Shown here in pieces: positions 52,747 to 62,500 of a stretch of DNA of 64,000 nt (its first letter is position 1; each line of letters opens with the position of its first letter). A program made the position numbers and the translations under genes. The stretch lies in the NCBI RefSeq assembly GCF_001895025.1, contig NZ_BCXI01000017.1:62001-126000 (forward strand), written 5' to 3'. The notes below the pieces were generated by a model. The model was not told the origin of the DNA. It searched no databases and saw only the letters and a list, made by a program, of their open reading frames with translations. This DNA comes from Rhodococcus zopfii NBRC 100606 = JCM 9919. GTDB lineage: Bacteria; Actinomycetota; Actinomycetes; Mycobacteriales; Mycobacteriaceae.

Positions 52747-53211
52747 GTGGCCGACAGTACCGACGTACCGGAGATCGCCACGTGGGACGGGATGATCGAC
52801 TGGCTCGTCGAGTCGTTCACCGACCAGCCGACGGGGCTGATCATCGACCTCGGACCGAGCGACTACGTACACTTCGACGACGACCACGACAATGTGGACG
52901 AGCCGGTGGTGTGCTCCCAGGTGCATGTACTCGCCGACGGGGTGCTGATGGTACGTCGCTCCCGAACGGTGCTCGACCGACTGCGTTTCGACAGCCACGC
53001 GGTCGACGCCCTGGACCTGGACCGATGGTTCTTCGACGACCATTTCGACGACTGCACCGACGGGTACCTGTTCACCCGCGACATCGCACTCGCAGCGGAT
53101 GTGTGCGTGTCGTGGTTCCGGGACGTTCCCGGCGCACCGTCGCTCGAGGAGATCGGCTGCTCCTACGAGTTCCCCGACACCCTTCCGCCACGGCGCGAAC
53201 CCACCACCTGA
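52747..53211 (+). CDS. Acidic protein, TY-Chap-like
   Basis: GTG 52747 follows AAGGAG at 7 bases. The 154-residue product is strongly acidic (DYVHFDDDHDNVDEPVVCSQ, LDLDRWFFDDHFDDC). The pattern of a WxxMIDWLVESF helix, a YVHF strand, a middle motif and a C-terminal helix with a VPGAPSLEEIGCSYEF ending resembles the TY-Chap/YbjN-like chaperone folds known beside actinobacterial secretion and conflict systems. The match is by layout only. No signal peptide. Confidence 0.6.
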   Translation: MADSTDVPEIATWDGMIDWLVESFTDQPTGLIIDLGPSDYVHFDDDHDNVDEPVVCSQVHVLADGVLMVRRSRTVLDRLRFDSHAVDALDLDRWFFDDHFDDCTDGYLFTRDIALAADVCVSWFRDVPGAPSLEEIGCSYEFPDTLPPRREPTT

Positions 53212-53655
53212 CGGGCGACGATCTGCCTCCACCGATCGACCCGGTCCGCACACCACGCCGGCCGGTACGGTGAACCGAACGCGCCGCAGTGCGACGACCC
53301 GAACCGGTGACCCGGAAGAATGCGTCCGTGCCGTTGCCCATGGTCGACCATGACCACAACCTCACCCCGCGGCGCAGCGTCGACGACATCAACCCGGCCC
53401 TCGTTGCCGGCGGGAACGAGGATCGTGTACCCGACAGTGCGCGACACGGCGCAGAAGCACCACCCGGGATTCGGCGCCACCGCAAGGACGCTGCCCTGGC
53501 GCTGTTCGCTGCCGCCGACACGGCCGGATCGATCGACTGGGACGGTCGCAGTCCGGAACGCGACCGAATCCGCGTGTCGGCACGACGTGCGGAACCGGTG
53601 CCACGGCATCTCTCGTCCGGTCGTTCCACCGAAAACTACTGCACCGGAACATGAT

Positions 53656-53681
53656 TGATGGATAAACGAAATTATCCATCA
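53656..53681. promoter_or_regulatory. Perfect AT-rich palindrome, candidate operator
   Basis: TGATGGATAA (53656-53665) and TTATCCATCA (53672-53681) pair perfectly around a 6-base loop. It is AT-rich in a GC-rich region. It could be a repressor site or part of an origin. Confidence 0.5.
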
Positions 53682-53970
53682 TGGACGGTTGGAGCTGGTC
53701 GGCGGCACTTCACCTCGCAGCGCCGTGATCGACACCGCAGCGCACGTCAGTACCCGGGTGCCGAATCGGGGCGAAAATGGCCCCCCTTGATCGCGGCCGC
53801 GGGCACGGACTCGGGCCGGCGGCACGAGCTTGCAGCGTCGCGCGGGGCGTGATGGTTCGACTCCCGGTGCTACCCAGCCATGGGCAGGTACGGGCAGGAA
53901 ACCTCACGGCGTCGGTGTCCGTTCGGTAGAGTTTTCGTGTCACCGTCATCCCCCTGCACGGTGACCGAGG

Positions 53971-54014
53971 CCCCGCCGGAGTTGCCCCCCAAACTCTCTC
54001 CGGCGGGGTTTCTC
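53971..54014 (+). terminator. Rho-independent terminator
   Basis: CCCCGCCGGAG (53971-53981) pairs with CTCCGGCGGGG (53998-54008) around a 16-base loop, followed by TTTCTC. An 11-bp GC stem with a short T-run is a typical actinobacterial terminator. No gene ends directly before it, so its transcript is unclear. Confidence 0.7.
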
Positions 54015-54210
54015 AGTTCGATCTCGCCGATCTCGACCGAGCCTGCGACACTGCAGGGCGGCCGGCTCGGACTGCGCCGTGCAGGGGGGTTGCGCAGTGC
54101 GGGCCGGCTCTTGTCATCTTCCGTGCCCGGAGTCCCGTCGGCGCTTCCCTGACGGAACCGGATCATCCCCTACCGGGAGGGTGTCGGGGTCCCCGACGGA
54201 ATGGGTCGAC

Positions 54211-54256
54211 GCATGCTGCCGGAAGCATGCGTGCATTGCATGCACGCTACGCATGC
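54211..54256. repeat. Four evenly spaced GCATGC sites (iteron-like)
   Basis: GCATGC occurs at 54211, 54225, 54238 and 54251, a spacing of 14, 13 and 13 bp. The first two form a longer inverted repeat, ACGCATGC/GCATGCGT. Such phasing, slightly over one helical turn, is seen in operator arrays and plasmid iterons. Confidence 0.6.
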
Positions 54257-54485
54257 AACCTTGCGTCGCGATGGGCCAAGCCTCTAGTTCGACACCACCG
54301 CCTCGGGTCTGCGCACTCGGTAGGCGCTTGTTCCGCTTGTGGCCGAGGTCCTCGACCTAACCCGCAGCACAGGCGCGTTCGTATTCCCTCGGGATCCCTG
54401 TGCGTGCGTGTCCAGCATCTTCGACCGGAGCTCACGGGCGGCACCCCTACTCCCCCGGCTCCACGCTGCGTCGCAGGCAGGGCCC
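54257..54485. other. Region downstream of the Fic gene, no gene seen
   Basis: About 230 bp between the GCATGC array and the Fic stop. No terminator hairpin or supported frame. Confidence 0.35.
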
Positions 54486-55109
54486 TCAGTCCTGATCGTC
54501 CAGCGATGCGAAACGAACGTCCCGCCAGAATTCGCACAGCAGGGCCAACGACCTGTGCTGATCCCATTCCCGCAGCGCCGCCACATACCGGGCATGTTGG
54601 GCGGTGTCGCGTTCGACGCTGAGTTCGAGGACGGGAAAGTCCAGCCGCCGCATGGCTTCGGCGACCATCACTCGGACCGCTCGGCCGTTGAAATCCTCGA
54701 ACGGATGCACGTGCAGTGCCTGAGCCTCCAGGTAGGCGAGGGCTTCGAGTTGACGCTCGACGTCGCCGGCGCAGCAGTCGAGCCGGCCGGTGAAGCTGTG
54801 GAACAGCTCCCGCATCTCCCGGTCTACATGAATGTGTTCCGGCGGATAGTGGCCTCCCACCCGGACCGGCTTCCTGCGCCACCGGCCGGCGATGTCGGGC
54901 ATCACGTCGATCAGGATCCGGCGATGGAACTCGCGGAGCAGATCCACGTCCATCGCCTCGTCGGCGAAGTGACCGGAGGCCACCTCGTCGAGCAGCCGGC
55001 GCAGTGGCTCGGCGATCAGGTCGGCGACCTCGTGGTAGGTCTTCGTGCCGAACAGCGTCTCGAACTGGCGGGTGCTGCCGGTATCGACCGGCTCCGCCGG
55101 CTCACCCAC
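54486..55109 (-). CDS. Fic-domain toxin (AMP transferase)
   Basis: Read from GTG 55109, the product has 207 residues. The Fic core motif is HVHPFEDFNGRAVRVMVAEA: the catalytic His, the anion-binding Asn-Gly-Arg and the second Arg are present, but the usual GNGR is FNGR, so one glycine is replaced by phenylalanine. Upstream, PVRVGGHYPPEHIHVDREM forms the flap that positions the target. Fic enzymes transfer AMP from ATP to Ser, Thr or Tyr of a target such as DNA gyrase. The antitoxin gene lies 36 bases upstream on the same strand. The start codon is not well marked. Confidence 0.88.
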   Translation of the reverse strand: MGEPAEPVDTGSTRQFETLFGTKTYHEVADLIAEPLRRLLDEVASGHFADEAMDVDLLREFHRRILIDVMPDIAGRWRRKPVRVGGHYPPEHIHVDREMRELFHSFTGRLDCCAGDVERQLEALAYLEAQALHVHPFEDFNGRAVRVMVAEAMRRLDFPVLELSVERDTAQHARYVAALREWDQHRSLALLCEFWRDVRFASLDDQD

Positions 55110-55145
55110 CGGTCACCGCTGCTGCGCGGGTCCGTGCGTGCACGA

Positions 55146-55337
55146 TCAGTGCGAGTCCAGCATGGCGCGCTGGCGGTGCCGTGCCTGCTCGATCCACCGG
55201 TCGGAGACCGGCTCGCCTTCCATTGCCATGCTGTGGATCACGTGATCGACCACGGCGGCGCGCCGCCGATAGACCTTCTCCTCGGTGGGCAGCGCACGCC
55301 ACCGTGCGACCAGTGCCCGAACGTCGTGTGTGGTCAC
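55146..55337 (-). CDS. Fic antitoxin (class I inhibitory helix)
   Basis: GTG 55337 follows AAGGGAG at 6 bases. The 63-residue product contains DHVIHSMAMEGEPVSDRWIE. The segment SMAMEG matches the Fic-inhibitory motif [S/T]-x3-E-[G/N], in which the glutamate blocks ATP binding in the toxin. A separate small antitoxin upstream of a Fic gene defines class I, as in VbhA-VbhT. The rest is helical. Its position before the toxin fits transcription of the antitoxin first. Confidence 0.88.
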   Translation of the reverse strand: MTTHDVRALVARWRALPTEEKVYRRRAAVVDHVIHSMAMEGEPVSDRWIEQARHRQRAMLDSH

Positions 55338-55531
55338 GGCGTGCTCCCTTCCGTCTCGATCCGGTCCGTTGTACCCCCATGATGGCAGCCGGTGGCGACA
55401 GCGAGCAATCGAGACGGGCTGTGCCGGCCTGCGGACGTATGCGGACCGCGGCGCTGTCGGCCCCCTGGTGTAGGCACAGCTGGACGAGACGGCGGATGCG
55501 CCTGTCACGCCCACCGAGGTAGGGGGATCGA

Positions 55532-55720
55532 ATGGTTGTGCTGCTCATCTTCAATGTGCTCGGAATCCTGGCCGCGCTCTTCTGCGCGCACAGGTCGTAT
55601 CGCCGTTACGGCCGCCCGGTTCGGGCGGTGGTGGCCGGCGTCGGAGGGCTTCTGATTCTTCCGCTGATCGTCGTGGTGGCGGTCGCTGCGGCCGCTCCCC
55701 GGGCATCGCGGACCGGGTAG
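55532..55720 (+). CDS. Small two-helix membrane protein
   Basis: ATG 55532 follows GGGGGA at 4 bases. The 62-residue product has two hydrophobic helices (MVVLLIFNVLGILAALFCA and AVVAGVGGLLILPLIVVVAV) joined by a basic loop (HRSYRRYGRPVR). It precedes the two large-plasmid-type genes on the same strand. It could be part of a transfer or membrane complex, but no family is recognised. Confidence 0.65.
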   Translation: MVVLLIFNVLGILAALFCAHRSYRRYGRPVRAVVAGVGGLLILPLIVVVAVAAAAPRASRTG

Positions 55721-55903
55721 TAGAACGTCGGGTAACCGCAGTTCAAGACGCATTTCGTGGGCAGTAATCGCATAGAATTGATCTTGAAACGTTCCCGGAA
55801 TCGGGGGGAACTCCGCCCAGAATCGGGCGCAGTCGAGGAGGTCGCGTGGCGGACGAGAACGCCAACCAGGACACGTTCGAGACCGAGGATCAGGGAGGAC
55901 ACA

Positions 55904-56536
55904 GTGGCACCGCAGAGCGAGGAATTCAGGGCGCAGGTCGAGGGAATCGACCTGACGATCGCGGCCGAGACCAGGCGGATTCTGGTCGAGTGGCTGGGGA
56001 TCGACCCGGCGACCGAGCAGGAGCGGATCGACCGGGAAGCACTGCGCTTGCAGCAGATGACCGAGGACGCGGCCGAGCAGTTCGAACAGGCGACCCCGAC
56101 GACCCCGGACGCGACGTACCAGGACGCGGTACGCGCCAAGAAAACAGCGTGGCGGGCAGCGCGGGAGATGGTGCTGGAGGGCGAGCTGTACCCGCAAGTG
56201 ACACCGGAAATCCGGGAAGCGCGGGAGCAGTTCGCGGCGTGGGCCGAGCAGGAAGCCGAGAAGGACTGGGAAGCGGCCCGGACGGCGCAGGACCCCGATC
56301 GGTGGCGGACACAGAACGTGAAGCCGAACCCCACGGCGGTGCGAGTGGCCGAGCGAGTGTGGCTGGACAAGCCGGGATGGTTTCTGTCGCTGGCAGAGGC
56401 TTTGGTCGCGCAGCGGATCGAGGACAACTTGCCGGTGCCGATGACCTCCCGCGATCCGATCGCGGACGAGCTGGCGGCACTGATCGAGGACGAGATGCGG
56501 CGCAACCCGCCGCAGGACCCGGATCTGCCGTTCTGA
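55904..56536 (+). CDS. Helical protein upstream of the methylase-helicase
   Basis: GTG 55904 follows GGGAGG at 4-5 bases; the frame is open back to 55757 without a better site. The 210-residue product is almost all helix and acidic (RIDREALRLQQMTEDAAEQF, EAREQFAAWAEQEAEKDWEA), with a conserved-looking VRVAERVWLDKPGWFLSLAE. Its stop codon overlaps the first codons of the giant downstream frame. It is probably a partner of the methylase-helicase. No known domain is recognised. Confidence 0.7.
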   Translation: MAPQSEEFRAQVEGIDLTIAAETRRILVEWLGIDPATEQERIDREALRLQQMTEDAAEQFEQATPTTPDATYQDAVRAKKTAWRAAREMVLEGELYPQVTPEIREAREQFAAWAEQEAEKDWEAARTAQDPDRWRTQNVKPNPTAVRVAERVWLDKPGWFLSLAEALVAQRIEDNLPVPMTSRDPIADELAALIEDEMRRNPPQDPDLPF

Positions 56537-59500
56537 TCCAGGCGCAATGGGCGCGAGTCCGCGACGAACTCGTTGACCTGCGCAGCCAGGGAAAGAATGC
56601 CTCTTGTGCGCTCGCTTCGGCGCGTCGAGCATTGGCGACTGCGCAGGAACGCGGACTGCCCGACGGGATCGCAGCCAACACTGCGAACGTTGCGTCCTGC
56701 ACCGAACAACTCGAACGTCTCCGTGGGCAATGGCGTGAGCTGCGTGGCCGGGAGAATCAGCTGCGCAGCGAGCTGCACGCTCTGGGGATCGACCCGGAGA
56801 GCGTCCCCAAGCAAACGGTGCGCGAGGTCGCGGCTGCACAACCGGCTTGGCGGGAGCACCCCGCCACCGCCCGTCAGCTGCGGACCCTCGAACGCCTCGC
56901 CCGCGAGACGCACGTGCCGTTCGTCGTCGACGAGGACATCACCAAAGGTCAGGCCCACGACCTGATCGCCTCACTGCTGGCCGACAACATCCCGCAGGCC
57001 CAGTTCACCGACCGGCCCGCAGGGCCGATGTTCCTCCCGGCCGCGACACCGACCGAACCGACCGAACCGGCCGCACCGGACACTCCCCCGGCACCCAAAC
57101 CACCCCCGGCCGAGACGCCGGTGATCGATCCGTTGGGCGAGGTCGAACGTCGTTTGCTCGAGCGTCTCGCCGAACTGGACGCCGAGGCCGATGCTGCCGC
57201 GAACCCCGAGGTCAACACTGCGGCGCAGTTCTTCTCCTGGGCCGACGGGCATTTCAAGGTCAAGGCCCAGGTCGCGCTGGCCGACCTGATGACCGATCGC
57301 CAGTCACTCACGGACAAGATGTTCGCGGTGTGCCGGTCGATCCTGGCGGATCCGAAACGCTGGGGCGAACTCGGCCGCCGCGCCGCCGAGGCGTACTGGC
57401 AGGCCCGCACCGGCGAGCCGGTGCAGCATCCGGTCACCGCCGAGGTCGCCGACACGATCGTCGGCGCCCGCGCCAGCGAGGACCGCGCCGTCACTGAGGA
57501 CTTCCTCGACACCACCCAGCACGTTTTGGACGCGCAGGAGCGGGCCGAGCTCGCTACCGCCGAGCAGCGCAGCGTGCACGTCGATGCGGTGCAGGACGGC
57601 ATCGACCAGGCCGCCACGGTCGAGGTCGAGCAGTGGTGGGCGCGGGGTCGCGCCGCCTACGACCCCAGCGATCCGCTGACCCTGCCGCAGCCGGACACCG
57701 ACCCGCAGATCGCCGCCGCGATCAAGACGGTACGCGGCCGCAAGGCCCGCGACGAGATCCGCGCCCAGTGGTTCGCCGGTGTCGAGCAGGGACGCCGTGA
57801 GGCCACCGCCGAGGAACGCAGCGCCTTGGTCGCCGAGGTCGCCGTCGATCCGAGGCTCATCGCACGCGTTGAGGGTCGGCGCCCGGACTACCTGCCTACC
57901 GTGGCCCGTGACGAGGCCAAGTCCCTGATTGCCGAAGCCGCCCGTGATGGCTCGCCGCTGCGGCAGGCCGCAGCGAAGGTTCTGCTCGAGCATCACCGGT
58001 TGCCGGCCGAGCTGTACGAGCGGGCGTATGCCGAATGGGACCGCATCCACGGACCCGAGCTGACCTGGGACCAGGCCACCGCCGGGGAGTGGACGGCGTG
58101 GATGACCCTGCAGCTGCGCCGGGACCCGCTGGTGGGGTCGTGGGCGGGGCAGCCGATGTGGACCCGCACCGATCTGATCGAGTTCGGTATCGAGACCGCG
58201 TTCGCGGTCATGGCCGAGGAACGCCCCGATCTGATCGCCGCCACCGCCGGCATCCCTACCGAGCGTCTGGCTGCCGAGCTGCGCGGAAACATCATCCCGA
58301 ACCTGCCCCAACCCCAGGCACCGGACGTGTCCGCCCTGTTCGTCGCTACCGGCGAATTCCGGCAGCTGCGCTTGCAGGACTATGTGGAATCGAGGGTGCA
58401 GCACTACTCGATTCACGGGTGGGCATACACCCTCGACGGCGGCAGCACGTCGACCACCGCCGGCCACAATCCGCGGGTGGCGATCGGTGCGCTGCTCGAC
58501 GCCCGCGCCAAGCCGATCCCGGAGTGGATCGACCGCATCTACCGGCCCTACGCCCAGGCCCGCGCCACCGTGGTGACCAGGGCGATCACCTACGCCCGGA
58601 ACAACGAGTTCTACCACGCTGAGGCCCGGTCGGATCTGCTGTGGCAGTACGACGAGTCCGGCATCTTCGTTGCTGCCCACTCGCTCCTCGAGGACGTGCG
58701 CCGGGGCATCATCGAGCAGCTGCGCAGCGATGTCCCGGCCGAGGTCGAGCTGCTCGAATCCCTTGGGGTCGACCTGGAGTGGACTCTCGGTCACGATGCG
58801 GATCCGAAGGTTCTGCGTGAGATTCGGGCAGCAGGCGAGGACCTCTACAGCCTCACCCCTACCGACCTGACTTTTGCCGGGGCGGGAGATGTGGTCGTCG
58901 GTGATTCCGACGGCCGGCACGTCACGATCCGCTCCGGGTGGGCGCAGAACAGCAGCGAGCACATCACCTACGTCGACGGCGAGCCCCGTCCCGAGCTGAC
59001 GATGCGGGACGCGATCGCCGAAGCCCGCGCCGTCCTCGCAGCCGACCCCCAGGCCGAACAGCTCGACCCGGAGCGCACCACCGAGGCCGAGGCCGAACTC
59101 GACACCGACACCGACACCGACACCGAGGCTGAAGCCGAGGTGGACACCCACGACAAACCCGCCACGGAGACCGAGCAACCGCAGGTCAGCGAGGAGGCCC
59201 CGCCGCCGTCCCCCCGAGTCCTAGCGCCTGCGGTCGATGACACAGGCGCGGTGATATTCGAAGAGGTCGAATCGGCTCCCACCGAGCCGTCGGCCCCGGC
59301 CGGCCCCGACACGGCGACGACCTCGTGGATGCTCACCGATCGTCCGACGGTCGCCCACATCGGGCCGATCGTTGCACCGGCCCCCGCCCCCGAACCCGCG
59401 TTGGCACCGGAACCAGAAGCTGTCGCCGAGCCGATCAAGGCGGCCGCGGACGCCGACGAGCTGGTCGTTCCCGACACCGAGTACGGCGAGCCGCTGACCA

Positions 59501-62500
59501 GCCCCCTGTGGCGGGGCGGTGGTCTGGTCAAGGCACGGAAGGAATCCGGCGGATACGTCTACCTCTCCCCGGCCACCGCCGCCCAGTACGCCGCTGCCGA
59601 TGTGTCCGCCGAGCCGCAGACCGCCGTTGAGCAGCCGCAAAGCGACGCCACTGCCGCGGCCGAGCTATCCGAGACTGTCGCGGAGGTCACCGCTCCTACC
59701 CCGGACACCGGTGGTGACCAGGCCGAACCGGAGACCGGCGCCGCGGCCGCGCAGACCGCCCCGCAGGTCGAGACCCCGGTGGTGCGTCCTGCACCGCCGA
59801 CCGCGGCGGCGCAGGACTTCACCCTCGGTACCGAGGTGCTGGTCCCGTCCGGGGCGAAGGCCCGGGCGCGGGCGAACATCGCCGCCCTGCGTCTGGTGCG
59901 TCGGCTCGACGAGCAGCAGCGACCGGCCACCGCCGACGAGCAGGCGGTGCTGGCGCAGTGGTCCGGTTGGGGAGCGGTCCCGGAGGTCTTCGACAACCGC
60001 GCGAAGGTCCTCGCGCAGTGGGGCGACGAGCACGCCGAACTGCTCGATCTGCTCGGGGACAAGGGCTTCGCGCAGGCCCGCCAGACCACCCTCAACGCCC
60101 ACTACACCGACCCGGCGATCGTCGCCGAACTGTGGCGGGCGGTACAGCGCGCCGGACTGCCAGACGGGGCGCTGCTGCTCGAACCGGGCTGCGGGGCCGG
60201 TCATTTCGTCGGCACCGCCCCGGAGAAGGTGCGTATGGTCGGCGTCGAGATCGAGCCGATCAGCGCGAAGATCGCGCACTACCTGTGTCCCTCGCAGCAG
60301 ATCCGCAACCACGGCTTCGAACGCAACTTCGCCCCCGCCGGCACCTTCACCGGGGCGATCGGCAACGTCCCGTTCGGCAAGTTCGCGCCCGTCGATCCGA
60401 TCCACAACCCGGGCGGGTTGGCGATCCACAACCACTTCATCGCCAAATCCCTCGCCCTGACCGCGCCCGGTGGCTACGTCGCCGTGGTGACGAGCATGTT
60501 CACCTCGGACGCCAAACGCGCCGAACAGCGCGCCGCGATCACCGCCACAGGTGATCTGATCGGTGCGGTGCGTCTGCCCACCGGAGCGTTCGACCGGCAG
60601 GCCGGCACCGACGTGGTCACCGACGTGCTCATCTTCCGCCGCCGCGAGGACGGAACCGCCCCCACCGAGGACACCCTCGACTGGGCACAGCCCGCCGTGC
60701 AGGTCGCCGCGGTCGACGCCAAGACCGGTGAGCAGGCGCGGACCTGGATCAACCCCTACTTCGCGAAGTACCCGGAGCGGGTGCTGGGCACCCTCACCGT
60801 CGGGGGCGGCATGTATGCCGGGGGCTCGCTGCGGGTCACCCCGCACACCGGCGCCGCCCTGGGCGAGCAGCTGCGTACCCAGCTCGATCCGCTCATCGAC
60901 CGGGCCGTCGCCCGTGGTCTCGGGTTCACCGCGCAGGCCCCCGATCCGGTGCAGGTCGAAGCGTTCACCACGCCGGGATTGCGCACCGGAGCCGGTCTGG
61001 ACTCGAACGAGGTGCTGCCCGGTGCGATGCGATTCCACGAGACCGAGAATCGCTTCGAGCAGTTCACCCTCGGCCGCGGCTGGGCCGAGGTCGGCTGCCG
61101 CGGCAAGGACCTGGCGCAGCAGTGGAAGGTGCTCATCGCTCTCGGTGAGACGGTCATGGAGCTGTCCGAGGCCAGCCGCTCCCGCCGCCACACCGTCGCC
61201 GACCGTGACGTGATCCGGGGCCGGCTGAACTCGCTCTACGACGGCTATGTGCGCCGGTGGGGGCCGCTGAACCGGTTCAAGCTCACCGACCCGACCCCGC
61301 TGTCGGAGGCGAAGATCGCCGCTCGCCTGGACAAGGCGATCACCGAGTGGCGCATCAAGACCGGCCGCGAGGAAGCCCTTGCCGACGGGCTGGACCCGGC
61401 CGAGGCCGGCCCCTACACCGGGTCGATCCCCGACGAGGTGTACGAGGAGCTGTATGACAGGGCGGCCGAGCAGCCGCAGCCGCGCCGCTACTCCGCGCAT
61501 CTGCAAGGCGCGATCGCCCGCGATCCACGCCTGGGCATGGTGCTGGCGATCGAGAACTTCCAGTCGCGCTTCGACGGCAGCGAGGCGGTGGCGACCAAGA
61601 CGGCGATCTTCACCGAGGACACCACCCCGTTCAAGGACAAGGCCACCGGCGCCGCCGACCTCGACGAGGCGTTGGCGATCTGCTTCGACGAACTCGGACA
61701 CATCGCCCCGCACCGGGTCGCCGAGCTGCTGAACCTGTCCGTCGAGGACACCCTCGACCAGGCCCAGGGCCGCATCTTTCCGTCCCTGCACGCCGACGAC
61801 CAGTGGGAACTCGCCACCGTCGCGTTGTCCGGGCAGGTCCGCGACAAACTCACCCTCGCCCAGGTCAAAGCGGCCACCGATCCCCGCTACGCCCCGCTGG
61901 TGCAGGCCCTCGAATCGGTGGTGCCGGCGGATGTGGACCCCGCCGACATCGGGGTGCGCATCGGCGCGACCTGGGTGCCGATCGAGGACTACCGGGCGTT
62001 CCTGATCCAGGAGTTCGGGCTGCGCCCGGACCGGCTCACCGTCGAGCACGACGCGATCAGCGGCAGCTGGGAGATCTCCACCGACCAGAAAAGCCGCCAC
62101 GAGTTCTCCAGCGGCTATCCCGACAAGTACGGCACCGGCCGGCTCCCCGGGGTGAAGATGTTCGAGCTGCTCGCCAACAACAAACCCATCCAGGTCAACA
62201 AGACCGCCGACGAGCTGGAGCGCTCCCCCAAGCCGCGGTTCAACGTCAAGCTCACCGAACAGGCCCACGCCTCGGCGAATGCGCTGGCCGAGCGGTTCGA
62301 GAAGTGGCTGTGGGAGGACGGCGACCGCTATCTGCGCCTGGCCCGCACCTTCAACGAGCGCTACAACTCGTTCGTCAAACCGGTCCACGACGGACGCAGC
62401 AAGACCTTCCCCGGCCTGAACCCGAAATACACGCCCTACGACTACCAGGCCGCAGCGGTGCAGCGGTTCCTGCACGACGAGACGATCCTGCTCGACCACG

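Larger units (their letters stand above)
53212..54210. other. Gene-poor region with regulatory structures
   Basis: About 1 kb without a confident gene. On the minus strand near 53450-53163 a coherent stretch (YTILVPAGNEGRVDVVDAAP) could be a gene fragment. A plus-strand frame at 53658-53852 (MDKRNYPSWTVGAGRRHF) has no ribosome site. It also holds the palindrome at 53656 and the terminator at 53971. Confidence 0.35.

Noticed and set aside
53850-53879. tRNA-like T-loop (GGTTCGACTCCC then ACCCA)
   Set aside because: No matching acceptor stem, anticodon arm or D-arm can be formed upstream, and the T-stem does not pair. Taken as chance or a distant attachment-site fragment.
57304-59178. 624-codon minus-strand frame
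   Set aside because: Same reason: antisense to the continuous plus-strand protein.
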